DNA of 16,178 nt from CAYMAZ01 sp964428185 (GCA_964428185.1 CAYRXH010000055.1:1-16178); one strand, 5' to 3'; counted from the first letter of the stretch, positions 1-7,381 are shown. The notes: generated by a model not told the origin, from the sequence alone. Program-made: numbers and translations.

Positions 1-249
1 TCTGCAAGCACAACGATCACTGTCAATGCAAATCCTTCTGTCACTCTGACACCATCTGCAAGTGCTATTTGTAACGGGCAAAGCACAACTCTCACTGCCG
101 GCGGTGCTTCTTCCTACTCCTGGAGTGGCGGACTGGGACCAGGAAATCCACAAGTGGTTAGTCCTACTTCAACTACCACATATACTGTTATAGGAACCGA
201 TGCTAACGGCTGTTCTGCTTCTGCAAGCACAACAATTACAGTTATTGAC
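1..249 (+). repeat. Tandem 219-bp domain repeat in the surface protein
   Basis: The segment beginning at base 1 (tctgcaagcacaac, coding SASTT) recurs at base 220 with its first 14 bases identical and most of the next 10 matching. The period is 219 bp or 73 codons. It marks one full Ig/PKD-like repeat unit and the start of the next. The array probably continues upstream of the window. Confidence 0.6.
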
Positions 250-981
250 CAGCAGGATGCCACTATCATCACCACAGGGCCTTTCTGTACCAATGACAGC
301 CTTGTTCAGTTCCAGTCAGAAGACGGCGGTGGTTCATGGTCGGGCACGGGTATTTCGGCCACCGGTATGTTTAATCCTGCAGCAGCAGGTCCTGGAACGC
401 ATACCATCACTTATGTGATAGCAGGAAGCTGCGGTGACACAGATACTCAAGATATTATAGTCAATGAATCGCCCACAGTTAGTATTACACATAATGATGA
501 AAGCTGTATCGGAGCAGGTGACGGCGATGCAGTTGTAGTAATCACAGGAGGCACATCTCCGTTTACAATCTTATGGAACAACGGCAGTTCCCTGCAAACG
601 CTGGAAGGATTAATTCCGGGCAATTACAGTGTGCTGGTAACCGATCAGAACGGATGCAGCAACAGCGGAAGTGTGAGTATATTGGGAGGTATAGAAGAAT
701 GCAATCCGCCACATGTGTGGGTGCCCAATGTATTTTCTCCCAATGGTGATGGCGAAAATGACGTGCTGTATGTGAGAGGCGAAGGAATTGAGTACCTTGA
801 GTTAATTATCTACAACCGCTGGGGAGAGGAAGTATTCGAAACAACCACCAAGGAAATTGGATGGGATGGTACATATAAAGGAAAAGTATGCGATCCCGGA
901 GTGTTTGTCTACTATCTCAAGATTACTTTTACAAATGCTACAATTTATGAAAACAAAGGAAATGTTACATTAGTTCATTAA
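1..981 (+). CDS. T9SS type B sorting domain surface protein, 3' part (5' end outside window)
   Basis: The frame is open from base 1 to the TAA ending at 981, so only the last 326 residues are seen. From the N-terminal side they show Ser/Thr-rich Ig/PKD-like repeats of about 73 residues (residues 1-83, pattern CNGQSTTLTAGG...YSWSGG...SPTSTTTYTV...DANGC), another beta-rich domain (about 84-157), a SprB-type repeat (about 158-227, with SPFTILWNNG and GNYSVLVTDQNGC), and a C-terminal domain (about 238-326) with VPNVFSPNGDGEND, YNRWGEEVFE and GVFVYYLKI. That last domain is the gliding-motility-associated or type B sorting signal, which in the family directs export through the T9SS and retention at the cell surface. 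An adhesin or gliding role is inferred only. No terminator is visible downstream. Confidence 0.93.
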   Translation, partial: SASTTITVNANPSVTLTPSASAICNGQSTTLTAGGASSYSWSGGLGPGNPQVVSPTSTTTYTVIGTDANGCSASASTTITVIDQQDATIITTGPFCTNDSLVQFQSEDGGGSWSGTGISATGMFNPAAAGPGTHTITYVIAGSCGDTDTQDIIVNESPTVSITHNDESCIGAGDGDAVVVITGGTSPFTILWNNGSSLQTLEGLIPGNYSVLVTDQNGCSNSGSVSILGGIEECNPPHVWVPNVFSPNGDGENDVLYVRGEGIEYLELIIYNRWGEEVFETTTKEIGWDGTYKGKVCDPGVFVYYLKITFTNATIYENKGNVTLVH

Positions 982-1349
982 TAATTAAGCCCCTCTAAAA
1001 ACTAACCTTATGTTTAATAAAAATATAATTGTAACTAAATAACAATTTTTTCAAGATATAATATCACTATTGTCCGACAAAACATTAAAAGTTTAAAAGA
1101 CCTAAAGATATTGTGTGTTTTTGAGATTCTTTTTAAAGCTGGGCTTACTTATGAAAGTGGCAAATTTGCAAAATATAAAACACACACATTCAGAATGTTT
1201 TGTTATGAAAAAAATATTTTCATTTTTTTCGGACAATGTGAAAAAATATATACCATAAGATGCCTGCAAATAACGAAGGAATATTCGATTTTCACAGCCA
1301 AGCCCCAAAGATAGTTTTATCTTAGATCAATTTTGTACTCGGTTTTATC
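982..1349. other. Gene-free AT-rich spacer with nested inverted repeats
   Basis: There is no convincing gene here; the short open frames on both strands look like chance. The stretch holds an inverted pair ATTGTCCGA (1069-1077) and TCGGACAAT (1229-1237), and inside it TGTGTGTTTT (1112-1121) with AAAACACACA (1177-1186). It also has a 10-bp palindrome GCAAATTTGC (1160-1169) and a small hairpin ATGAAAA/TTTTCAT just before the outer right arm. A near-match to the Bacteroidetes -7 box, CAATTTTG (1328-1335), lies ahead of the OsmC-family gene. Its nature is unknown: it could be a decayed miniature element or a structured leader or trailer. Confidence 0.5.
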
Positions 1350-1793
1350 ATGAATGAAAAATCACTAATTTTGAAGAAAAATTCTCACATGCATACATCA
1401 GAAGTACTATATCTTGATAATCTGCGCACCAAATATACCCACATTCGGTCAGGAGCCGTAGTGATGACTGATGCTCCTGCCGATAATCACGGAAAAGGGG
1501 AAATGTTTTCTCCTACAGATCTGGTGGCAACCTCTTTGGCGGGCTGTATTCTCACCATTATGGGAATTATGTCAGAAACCTATCATTTTGATCTGAAGGG
1601 AACCCGTGCTGAAATTACCAAAGTAATGGGTACAAACCCCAGACGTATTGCAGAAATTCATATTGATTTTTATTTTCCTCCCAATAACTACACCGATAAG
1701 CAGAAGGAAGCACTCAAACAAAGTGCAAAAAGTTGTCCTGTTTCGCTCAGTCTGCACCCTGATATTCAACAAAACTTCTCGTTTCATTTTTAA
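1350..1793 (+). CDS. OsmC family protein
   Basis: This 147-residue protein belongs to the OsmC/Ohr fold family, whose characterised members reduce organic or inorganic hydroperoxides with a reactive cysteine pair. The two family cysteines are present: C66 in the segment TDLVATSLAGC and C129 in KSCPVSLSLHPDI. The conserved GEMFSPTDL stretch precedes the first. It is likely cytoplasmic, with no signal peptide. Family members usually begin at the residue equivalent to M14 (MHTSEVLYLDNLRT, base 1389). Neither start has a Shine-Dalgarno sequence, and a weak -7-like box at 1328-1335 would leave only a few leader bases for the upstream ATG. The upstream ATG is kept, but 1389 is a serious alternative. 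It leads a probable operon, 15 bp before the thioesterase gene. The substrate is not predictable. Confidence 0.9.
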   Translation: MNEKSLILKKNSHMHTSEVLYLDNLRTKYTHIRSGAVVMTDAPADNHGKGEMFSPTDLVATSLAGCILTIMGIMSETYHFDLKGTRAEITKVMGTNPRRIAEIHIDFYFPPNNYTDKQKEALKQSAKSCPVSLSLHPDIQQNFSFHF

Positions 1794-1808
1794 ATTCATT
1801 GAAATCTT

Positions 1809-2207
1809 ATGGAACTGAACTTGAATGCCATCAAACCCGGAATCAAATTTGAAATGGAAAAACAGACTCTCGCTGAAGACTCTGCCTCGCGGTATGACTC
1901 GGGGCTCGTAGACGTGTTTTCTACTCCTGCAATGGTGGCTTTGATGGAAGGAACATCCTATCGCTGTGTAATGCCATTTCTTCCTGAAGGCTATTCTACT
2001 GTTGGAACTGAAGTAAATGTCAGACACCTGAAAGCGACTCCCATTGGAATGAAAGTTCGGTGCAAATCTATTTTGAAAATTTTAGATGGGAAGCGGCTTG
2101 TTTTTGAAGTGAATGCATGGGATGAAAAAGGGCTTATAGGCGAAGGCACTCACGAACGATATATTATAGATTTGAAAAAATTTATTTCTCGACTGCAGGA
2201 GGACTAG
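1809..2207 (+). CDS. FlK-like hotdog-fold acyl-CoA thioesterase family protein
   Basis: This is a 132-residue single hotdog domain, normal length for the family. The motifs VFSTPAMVALMEGTS, TVGTEVNVRHLKATPIG and GEGTHERYII are typical of the fluoroacetyl-CoA thioesterase (FlK)-like group. The FlK catalytic residues Thr42, Glu50 and His76 correspond here to T39, E47 and H73 with identical spacing (8 and 26 residues), so hydrolytic activity is likely. Genomes without organofluorine chemistry carry many such proteins, so a housekeeping acyl-CoA substrate is more likely than fluoroacetyl-CoA; this is inference. It lies 15 bp after the OsmC-family gene and 2 bp before the next gene, so the three are probably cotranscribed. 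Confidence 0.9.
   Translation: MELNLNAIKPGIKFEMEKQTLAEDSASRYDSGLVDVFSTPAMVALMEGTSYRCVMPFLPEGYSTVGTEVNVRHLKATPIGMKVRCKSILKILDGKRLVFEVNAWDEKGLIGEGTHERYIIDLKKFISRLQED
2197..2202 (+). promoter_or_regulatory. Canonical Shine-Dalgarno AGGAGG
   Basis: AGGAGG lies 7 bases before the ATG at 2210 and inside the last codons of the thioesterase gene. Most starts in this window, as in Bacteroidetes generally, lack such a sequence. It fixes the start of the downstream gene and suggests boosted or coupled translation across the 2-bp junction. Confidence 0.6.
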
Positions 2208-2209
2208 CC

Positions 2210-2836
2210 ATGAAACATTGGTTACTGATGCTTTTGGTACCAGCGCTTATCTCTGTGTATGCTCAGGAAGCAGATACTGTCAGATTTGTGAAATATGATA
2301 AGAACTACAGGTTTCAGGATGGTGTTTATTTGACTTTTCAGGAGTTTAAAGAGAACAATCCTTCAGTCAGAGATTTTAAAGTGAGCAAAAGCTCTCAGTT
2401 CTTCGGGGAAACTGTGCTTGAGACTGTTTGCTCCGATGGTTCAGGTTATTGCGAGATAAAGAATTGCTGGGGGTATGTTCAGAATAATGCCGTGTATATT
2501 TCCCAGGGATTCAGTGGATATTATTACAGACTTCAGATTATTGGCGCGCTGATCCACTTTTTTGCATTAAATACATATTCGGTTCCAACCTATGATTATG
2601 CTTATGGTTATCCGTACTATCGCAATCAACGAAGTGTTGAGAATCAGGAGTATGTGATTGATTTTAATACCGGAAGAAAGATGGAGTTTTCATATAAGAC
2701 TTTTCTGCAGTATCTGCAGGTACATGATATTGAACTGTACGAAGAGCTGCGGAATGCCAAGAAAAAAAGAAAAATGATTTATCATTTTATGCTGAAATAT
2801 AACGAGCGTCATCCCGTGTATTTCCCTGAAAGATAA
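2210..2836 (+). CDS. Exported protein of unknown function
   Basis: The 208-residue product has a clear Sec signal peptide (MKHWLLMLLVPALISVYA, cleavage probably before QEADT). I do not recognise the family with certainty; it looks like a Bacteroidetes-restricted secreted protein. The mature part opens with DGVYLTFQEFKENNPS, a pattern seen in small exported proteins of this phylum. It has two cysteines close together (in CSDGSGYCEIKNC there are three), a Tyr-rich middle (YSVPTYDYAYGYPYY) and a Lys/Arg-rich C-terminal helix (ELRNAKKKRKMIYHFMLKYNERH). There is no lipobox and no second membrane segment. A periplasmic location is likely. The start is well supported by the AGGAGG at 2197-2202. It follows the thioesterase gene by 2 bp and converges on the minus-strand gene, with 5 bp between stops. 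Confidence 0.85.
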   Translation: MKHWLLMLLVPALISVYAQEADTVRFVKYDKNYRFQDGVYLTFQEFKENNPSVRDFKVSKSSQFFGETVLETVCSDGSGYCEIKNCWGYVQNNAVYISQGFSGYYYRLQIIGALIHFFALNTYSVPTYDYAYGYPYYRNQRSVENQEYVIDFNTGRKMEFSYKTFLQYLQVHDIELYEELRNAKKKRKMIYHFMLKYNERHPVYFPER

Positions 2837-2841
2837 TACTG

Positions 2842-3777
2842 TTAATACTCTATTGTATTGTCGTCTGATTCGAAAGAAAAGGAAGGACTGAATACAAAAC
2901 GGAGCAAAAGTCCACCGTGGATACCAAACTGCTCGTTGTATCCCTCAAGATTCACTGTTTTCAAATATGAAACTGCTGCCGTTTCTATGGCAAACTGTTC
3001 ATTGATTGAATAGCGGACTCCAAGAGAAGAATATAATCCAAAACCGATACCCCCCTGCCGTACATCAAATTCACTGAGGGGAGTGTTTGGAATATATGAA
3101 TTGCTACCATAAATGTTGATTAGATTGTATTCCTTGTCAAAAATTCTGATAAAATTGCGTTTCACATTGGTGCTGTTAATATTGATTCCCATTTCTATAA
3201 AGGGAGTAAATGGTTTTTCGGGGCTGAAGGTATAAAGAAAACCAGCGTCAATATTTGTTCTGGCCTCAATGCCATATATTCCAAAATAAACAAAACTCTC
3301 AATCATTCCTGAATAGGCCGGAAACACTTCAAGAGTAAACATGTCTCTTGTCTGAAGTTTTGCGAAATTGAAGCTGAAATTCAATGCGAGTGCTCCAGAA
3401 TAATGATATCTTCCCGAGAATCCTACGTACATGCTCATGTCATATTTTATGTCTGCAGGAATTTCATAAATCTGAAATGAATCCCGCTGGGCATGAATGA
3501 TTAGCTGGTCAATAATTTCCTGTCTCCAATAATAATTTGAAAAAACATAGTCGAGATTATTCACATTCTGAGATGCTCCGTTATAGAACTGTGCATGATG
3601 CTTGTTTGCTTTGTAAACACCGAAGTTGCCTGAAATTTCCCATCCTGATTTCTGATTACCATTCATCCGGACACCCTGATTCAAGGAAGCCATATTGTAA
3701 AGAACAGTGTCATTTCCTTCACCATAGCAAAATGAAGGAAAAACATATAGTGTAATAAGCAGATAAAATACTTTCAT
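2842..3777 (-). CDS. Outer-membrane beta-barrel-like protein of unknown function
   Basis: This 311-residue protein starts with a Sec signal peptide (MKVFYLLITLYVFPSFCYG). The rest is rich in alternating polar and aromatic segments typical of beta strands (for example SGALALNFSFNF, GGIGFGLYSSLGVRYSI, FGIHGGLLLRFVFSPSF), suggesting a small outer-membrane barrel. The open frame extends 18 codons upstream to 3831, but that would overlap the end of mnmA and bury the signal peptide, so ATG 3777 is preferred. It follows mnmA by 26 bp and may be cotranscribed, although no functional link is apparent. The exact family is not recognised; outer membrane location is inferred from composition and signal peptide only. 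Confidence 0.82.
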   Translation of the reverse strand: MKVFYLLITLYVFPSFCYGEGNDTVLYNMASLNQGVRMNGNQKSGWEISGNFGVYKANKHHAQFYNGASQNVNNLDYVFSNYYWRQEIIDQLIIHAQRDSFQIYEIPADIKYDMSMYVGFSGRYHYSGALALNFSFNFAKLQTRDMFTLEVFPAYSGMIESFVYFGIYGIEARTNIDAGFLYTFSPEKPFTPFIEMGININSTNVKRNFIRIFDKEYNLINIYGSNSYIPNTPLSEFDVRQGGIGFGLYSSLGVRYSINEQFAIETAAVSYLKTVNLEGYNEQFGIHGGLLLRFVFSPSFSFESDDNTIEY

Positions 3778-3803
3778 AGATGCAAAGATAATAAATACTG
3801 CTT

Positions 3804-4889
3804 TCAGACAATAATGCCTCCGCCAAGACATTCATCACCGGAATAAAACACTGCAGACTGCCCGGGAGTGACCGCTGATACTTTTTCAAAAAGATTGATT
3901 TTTAGCCATTTGCCTTCAGGGTTAATAACAGCTTTTACTTTTCTTGTGTTGTATCTAATTTTCACCTCAGCTGTGAATTCAGAGGGGATTTGTTTGAAAC
4001 TGTTGAATCGGAAGTCTCTTACAAACACAATATCTGTGAGCAATTCATCCTTGTCGCCAATAGTTATTGTGTTTCCCACAGGGTCAATTTTCAAAACATA
4101 AACAGGCTTGCCTGCAGCATATCCGAGTCCTTTTCTTTGCCCTATGGTATAATGGGTGTATCCCTTGTGTTTTCCAAGAATATTTCCTGAAACATCCAGA
4201 ATGCTTCCGGGTCCCGGATTTGAAATGCCAGCAGGAAATTCTTTTTCAATAAATTTTCTATAGTCATTTCCCGAAATAAAACAAATTTCCTGACTTTCAC
4301 GTTTTCGGGATAAATTGTTAAAACCTCTTGTATTCGCTGTTTCACGAACCTGTTCCTTTGTCATTCCGCTCAGGGGAAAAACTGTGTGTTCAAGTTGTTC
4401 AGAAGTCAACATCCATAAAAAGTATGTCTGATCTTTGGTAGTGTCTTTTGCATTGACAAGAACATAGGTGTCTTCCTTCATCCGGATTCCGGCATAATGA
4501 CCTGTTGCAATTTTACTGCAAGACAATTCTTCAGCTTTGCCGAGCATCAGCTCCCATTTAATTCTGAAATTACACAAAACACAAGGATTGGGTGTCCTTC
4601 CTGAAGAATATTCATTCACAAAATCAGCGATAACAATGTCTTTAAAATCCTGTCTAAAATCAAATATATAATGTTCAATGCCATGTTGTTCTGCAAATGT
4701 TTGTGCTTCAATAATAGCCTCAAGGCTACAACAGCCTGTGTTCTTTGAAGTACAGCTCTCAGAAATTGAATCCCATGTTCTGAATGTGGCCCCAACAACT
4801 TCATACCCCTGTTCCTGAAGCAACAGGGCGGCTATACTGCTGTCAAGCCCACCACTCATGCCAAGTAAAATCCGTTTGTCTGAAGACAC
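3804..4889 (-). CDS. mnmA: tRNA-specific 2-thiouridylase MnmA
   Basis: The 361-residue protein catalyses the ATP-dependent 2-thiolation of the wobble uridine (U34) of Lys, Glu and Gln tRNAs, taking sulfur from a persulfide relay. Visible motifs are the PP-loop SGGLDSS (residues 12-18), the first catalytic cysteine C103 in RTPNPCVLCN, the tRNA-binding segment IATGHYAGI, KDQTYFLW, and the second catalytic cysteine C203 in ESQEICFISGNDYR. The C-terminal beta-barrel includes IGQRKGLGYA. Length is normal. A Cys-rich insert (C46, C53, C54) matches a variant common in Bacteroidetes, where two MnmA paralogues can coexist. The start is GTG at 4889, as the only nearby ATG is inside the PP-loop. A TAATTTTG box lies 17 bp upstream. 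Confidence 0.96.
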   Translation of the reverse strand: MSSDKRILLGMSGGLDSSIAALLLQEQGYEVVGATFRTWDSISESCTSKNTGCCSLEAIIEAQTFAEQHGIEHYIFDFRQDFKDIVIADFVNEYSSGRTPNPCVLCNFRIKWELMLGKAEELSCSKIATGHYAGIRMKEDTYVLVNAKDTTKDQTYFLWMLTSEQLEHTVFPLSGMTKEQVRETANTRGFNNLSRKRESQEICFISGNDYRKFIEKEFPAGISNPGPGSILDVSGNILGKHKGYTHYTIGQRKGLGYAAGKPVYVLKIDPVGNTITIGDKDELLTDIVFVRDFRFNSFKQIPSEFTAEVKIRYNTRKVKAVINPEGKWLKINLFEKVSAVTPGQSAVFYSGDECLGGGIIV

Positions 4890-4906
4890 TTTTTTTATGT
4901 TTTCCG

Positions 4907-4914
4907 CAAAATTA
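4907..4914 (-). promoter_or_regulatory. Putative -7 promoter box for mnmA
   Basis: On the minus strand this reads TAATTTTG followed by CGG, fitting the Bacteroidetes -7 consensus TAnnTTTG. It lies 17 bp before the GTG start of mnmA. No TTG -33 element is seen at the expected distance, so only half the promoter is supported. Confidence 0.4.
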
Positions 4915-4946
4915 ATTAAAAAGAAACCTGATAGTGAAGAAATAAC

Positions 4947-4977
4947 TTGATTATAAGATTTTTTATATGTAAATTTG
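4947..4977 (+). promoter_or_regulatory. Putative Bacteroidetes promoter for the msrBA-rubredoxin-rubrerythrin cluster
   Basis: TTG at 4947-4949 and TAAATTTG at 4970-4977 are 20 bp apart. This matches the published Bacteroidetes pattern of a -33 TTG and a -7 TAnnTTTG. Transcription would start near 4984. It is the only two-part match found in the window. Confidence 0.5.
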
Positions 4978-5046
4978 TAAACGAATACATAAATAGGAAT
5001 TTGAAATATAAAAACCGCAGGATACCTAAGAATTTTTATTATATTT

Positions 5047-5940
5047 ATGCTTACTCAGGGATCATCATGTCAAAACACTAATAATAACAGTATGGTATGC
5101 AATCAACTTACACCTGAAGAAGAAAGGGTAATTATTTACAAAGGAACTGAGAAGCCCTTTACCGGCATATACACTGATCATAAGGAACAGGGTGTATATT
5201 TATGCAAGAGGTGTAATCAACCCTTGTTCAGTTCGGACAGCAAGTTTGACTCTCATTGTGGATGGGCATCATTTGATGATCAGATTGAAGGAGCTGTGAG
5301 AATGCTCCCTGACGCTGACGGTCATCGCACTGAAATTGTTTGTTCGCAGTGTGATGGACATCTTGGACATGTGTTTTACGGGGAAGGATTTACAGCAAAG
5401 GACACCAGATATTGCGTCAATTCGGTGTCTTTAAATTTTGATTCTGGCAAAGACACAGAACAACACATTGCATATTTTGCTGCGGGTTGTTTTTGGGGGG
5501 TTGAATATTATTTTCGGCAAACTAAAGGAGTGATTTCTGCAACATCAGGATATATGGGTGGACAAAAAGAACAGCCCACGTATGAAGATGTATGCACAGG
5601 AGGTACTGGTCATGCAGAAACAGTAAAAGTGGTGTATGACCCTTCAGAAACAGATTTTGAAACACTATGCCGCTTGTTTTTCGAAATTCACGACTTTACT
5701 CAGGTGAACCGACAGGGACCTGATGTGGGAGATCAATACCGATCTGCAATATTTTACAATGATATCCATCAAAAAGAAATATCCATGAAACTTTTCCAGC
5801 TTTTGCAAACAAAGGGATATGATGTGGCAACAATCATTGAACCAGCAGGAACATTCTGGGAAGCAGAGAAATATCATCAGGAATATTATTTTAAAACTGG
5901 AAGAGTGCCTAATTGCCATACAAAACGAGAAATATTTTAA
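5047..5940 (+). CDS. msrBA: Bifunctional methionine sulfoxide reductase (MsrB-MsrA fusion)
   Basis: This 297-residue fusion repairs oxidised methionine in proteins: MsrB acts on the R epimer and MsrA on the S epimer. The MsrB domain (about 20-130) has both zinc pairs (C53/C56 and C99/C102), SHCGWASF with the probable resolving C71, and catalytic C123 in RYCVNSVSL. The MsrA domain (about 140-297) starts with the active-site motif GCFWGVE (C148), then GHAETVKVVYDP and EIHDFTQ, and ends with a likely resolving C290. The ATG at 5047 is the first in frame. However, codons upstream to an ATA at 5008 would complete a convincing lipoprotein signal peptide ending at C8 (lipobox-like GSSC), so the real product may be a membrane-anchored lipoprotein. 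It heads a stress cluster, 64 bp before the flavin reductase-rubredoxin gene. Confidence 0.95.
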   Translation: MLTQGSSCQNTNNNSMVCNQLTPEEERVIIYKGTEKPFTGIYTDHKEQGVYLCKRCNQPLFSSDSKFDSHCGWASFDDQIEGAVRMLPDADGHRTEIVCSQCDGHLGHVFYGEGFTAKDTRYCVNSVSLNFDSGKDTEQHIAYFAAGCFWGVEYYFRQTKGVISATSGYMGGQKEQPTYEDVCTGGTGHAETVKVVYDPSETDFETLCRLFFEIHDFTQVNRQGPDVGDQYRSAIFYNDIHQKEISMKLFQLLQTKGYDVATIIEPAGTFWEAEKYHQEYYFKTGRVPNCHTKREIF

Positions 5941-5971
5941 TTTTAATTAGTTATACCAAATGAATTTTAAT

Positions 5972-5979
5972 TATTTTTG
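5972..5979 (+). promoter_or_regulatory. Possible -7 box ahead of the flavin reductase-rubredoxin gene
   Basis: TATTTTTG fits TAnnTTTG and lies 25 bp before the ATG at 6005. No TTG is found 17-23 bp upstream. It could give separate expression of the two downstream genes, but the AT-rich setting makes chance matches common. Confidence 0.25.
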
Positions 5980-6004
5980 GCAAATTGATTGAAAATTATT
6001 TCAG

Positions 6005-6703
6005 ATGATTGATACCAGGACATTTTTAACTCTCAGTTATGGAATGTATATTGTTACTTCCGGAACTTCAGATTCTCCATGTGGATTTGTTGCCAATTCG
6101 GTATTTCAGGTTACATCATCTCCACCTAGATTTGCTGTAAGTTGTAATAAAGAAAATTTTTCTGCTTCGGTGATTCAGTTATCCGGGAAGTTTTCAGTTT
6201 CTGTATTATCTTCAAATGCTCCTGCTTCACTAATCACAGATTTTGGATTCAGGTCAGGAAAGGATTATAATAAGTTTCAGAATACAAGCTTTATTGTTGG
6301 TGAAACAGGTGTTCCTGTCATGACCGAGCATTGTGTTTCATACTTTCTTTGCACACTCATTAATGTGTTTGATGTGGGGACACATCTGCTTTTTATTGGA
6401 GAAGTGGTTTCTGCAACAATACTTAATGAATCTGCCGAGAGTATGACTTATAGCCATTACAGGAGAGAGATCAGGGGGGCATCTCCGGCCAAGGCACCCA
6501 CATATATCCAAGCGGAACAGATAATTGACAAGGATGAGCATTCACGTGCATTTAAACAATATAAGTGCAGGGTTTGCGGATATATTTATGATGAGAAGGA
6601 AGGAGATCCGACGCAACAGATTCCTCAGGGAACACGTTTTGACGATCTTCCTCAAAACTGGCTTTGCCCGTTGTGTAAAACCGGGAAATATGATTTTGAT
6701 TAA
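6005..6703 (+). CDS. Flavin reductase-rubredoxin fusion (high-molecular-weight rubredoxin type)
   Basis: The 232-residue protein joins an FMN-binding split-barrel flavin reductase domain (about 1-165, with TSGTSDSPCGFVANSVFQV and an SCNKENFSA segment) to a C-terminal rubredoxin (about 186-232). The rubredoxin iron ligands are complete: C188 and C191 in CRVCGYIYD, and C221 and C224 in CPLCK. Proteins of this design, such as Hrb of Moorella thermoacetica, move electrons from NAD(P)H through FMN and the Fe(SCys)4 centre to partners like flavodiiron NO/O2 reductases; Hrb genes are known to cluster with rubrerythrin. Here rubrerythrin follows after 19 bp and is the likely electron acceptor, which is inference. 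No flavodiiron gene is in the window. It is cytoplasmic, with no signal peptide. Confidence 0.93.
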   Translation: MIDTRTFLTLSYGMYIVTSGTSDSPCGFVANSVFQVTSSPPRFAVSCNKENFSASVIQLSGKFSVSVLSSNAPASLITDFGFRSGKDYNKFQNTSFIVGETGVPVMTEHCVSYFLCTLINVFDVGTHLLFIGEVVSATILNESAESMTYSHYRREIRGASPAKAPTYIQAEQIIDKDEHSRAFKQYKCRVCGYIYDEKEGDPTQQIPQGTRFDDLPQNWLCPLCKTGKYDFD

Positions 6704-6722
6704 CAACTAAAAAATATATTTT

Positions 6723-7307
6723 ATGACTACAAGAAAATCTATTAAGGGTACAAAAACCGAGCAGAACCTGCTCAAATCATTTGCCGGAGAATCACAGGCA
6801 AGAAATAGGTATGAATTTTTTGCAAAAGTTGCAAAACAGGAGGGTTACGTGCAGATTGCAAACATTTTTCAGGAAACTGCAAATCAGGAAAAGGAACATG
6901 CCAAACGATTTTTTAAATTTCTTGAAGGAGGAATGGTTGAAATAACTGCAATGTATCCTGCAGGAGTGATCGGTACCACTTTGGAGAATCTTAAAGCAGC
7001 AGCTAAAGGAGAAAATGAAGAATGGACATTGCTTTATCCTGAGTTTGCGAACATTGCACAGGAGGAAGGTTTTGTAGATGTGGCAACAGCATTTAAGGCG
7101 ATTGCAAAAGTTGAAGCGGAGCATGAAAAGAGATATCTGAAGCTTCTACAGAATCTCTCCGAAGACAAAGTATTTGTGAAAGACGGGAAAGTTCTTTGGG
7201 AATGCATTAATTGCGGATATGTTTATGAGTCAGCCAAAGCACTGAAGAATTGCCCTGCTTGTCTGCATTCAATAGAATATATGCAATTGAGATCTGAAAA
7301 TTACTAA
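6723..7307 (+). CDS. Rubrerythrin
   Basis: This 194-residue protein has a four-helix diiron domain and a C-terminal rubredoxin-like domain. Rubrerythrins reduce hydrogen peroxide to water in anaerobes, drawing electrons through rubredoxin. Candidate diiron ligands are E23 (GESQARNRY), E56 and H59 (QEKEHA), E97 and E100 (GENEEW), and E131 and H134 (EAEHEKRY). The rubredoxin-type iron site has C161/C164 (ECINCGYVYE) and C177/C180 (NCPAC), with the short spacing typical of rubrerythrins. It is 19 bp after the flavin reductase-rubredoxin gene, which plausibly supplies its electrons. No strong terminator follows. Confidence 0.96.
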   Translation: MTTRKSIKGTKTEQNLLKSFAGESQARNRYEFFAKVAKQEGYVQIANIFQETANQEKEHAKRFFKFLEGGMVEITAMYPAGVIGTTLENLKAAAKGENEEWTLLYPEFANIAQEEGFVDVATAFKAIAKVEAEHEKRYLKLLQNLSEDKVFVKDGKVLWECINCGYVYESAKALKNCPACLHSIEYMQLRSENY

Positions 7308-7381
7308 TTGAAGCATAGATACTGATTTATTTGAATTGAATTGTTTATTAAACCGAAGCGTTTTTTATGATACCATAATCA

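Noticed and set aside
1102..1314. Overlapping open frames of 67-68 codons on both strands
   Set aside because: No recognisable motif or signal peptide, AT-rich low-complexity composition, and they sit on inverted repeats that create mirror frames.
7308..7381. Terminator after rubrerythrin (AAAC...GTTT followed by T-run near 7350)
   Set aside because: Only four base pairs support the stem, too weak to call.
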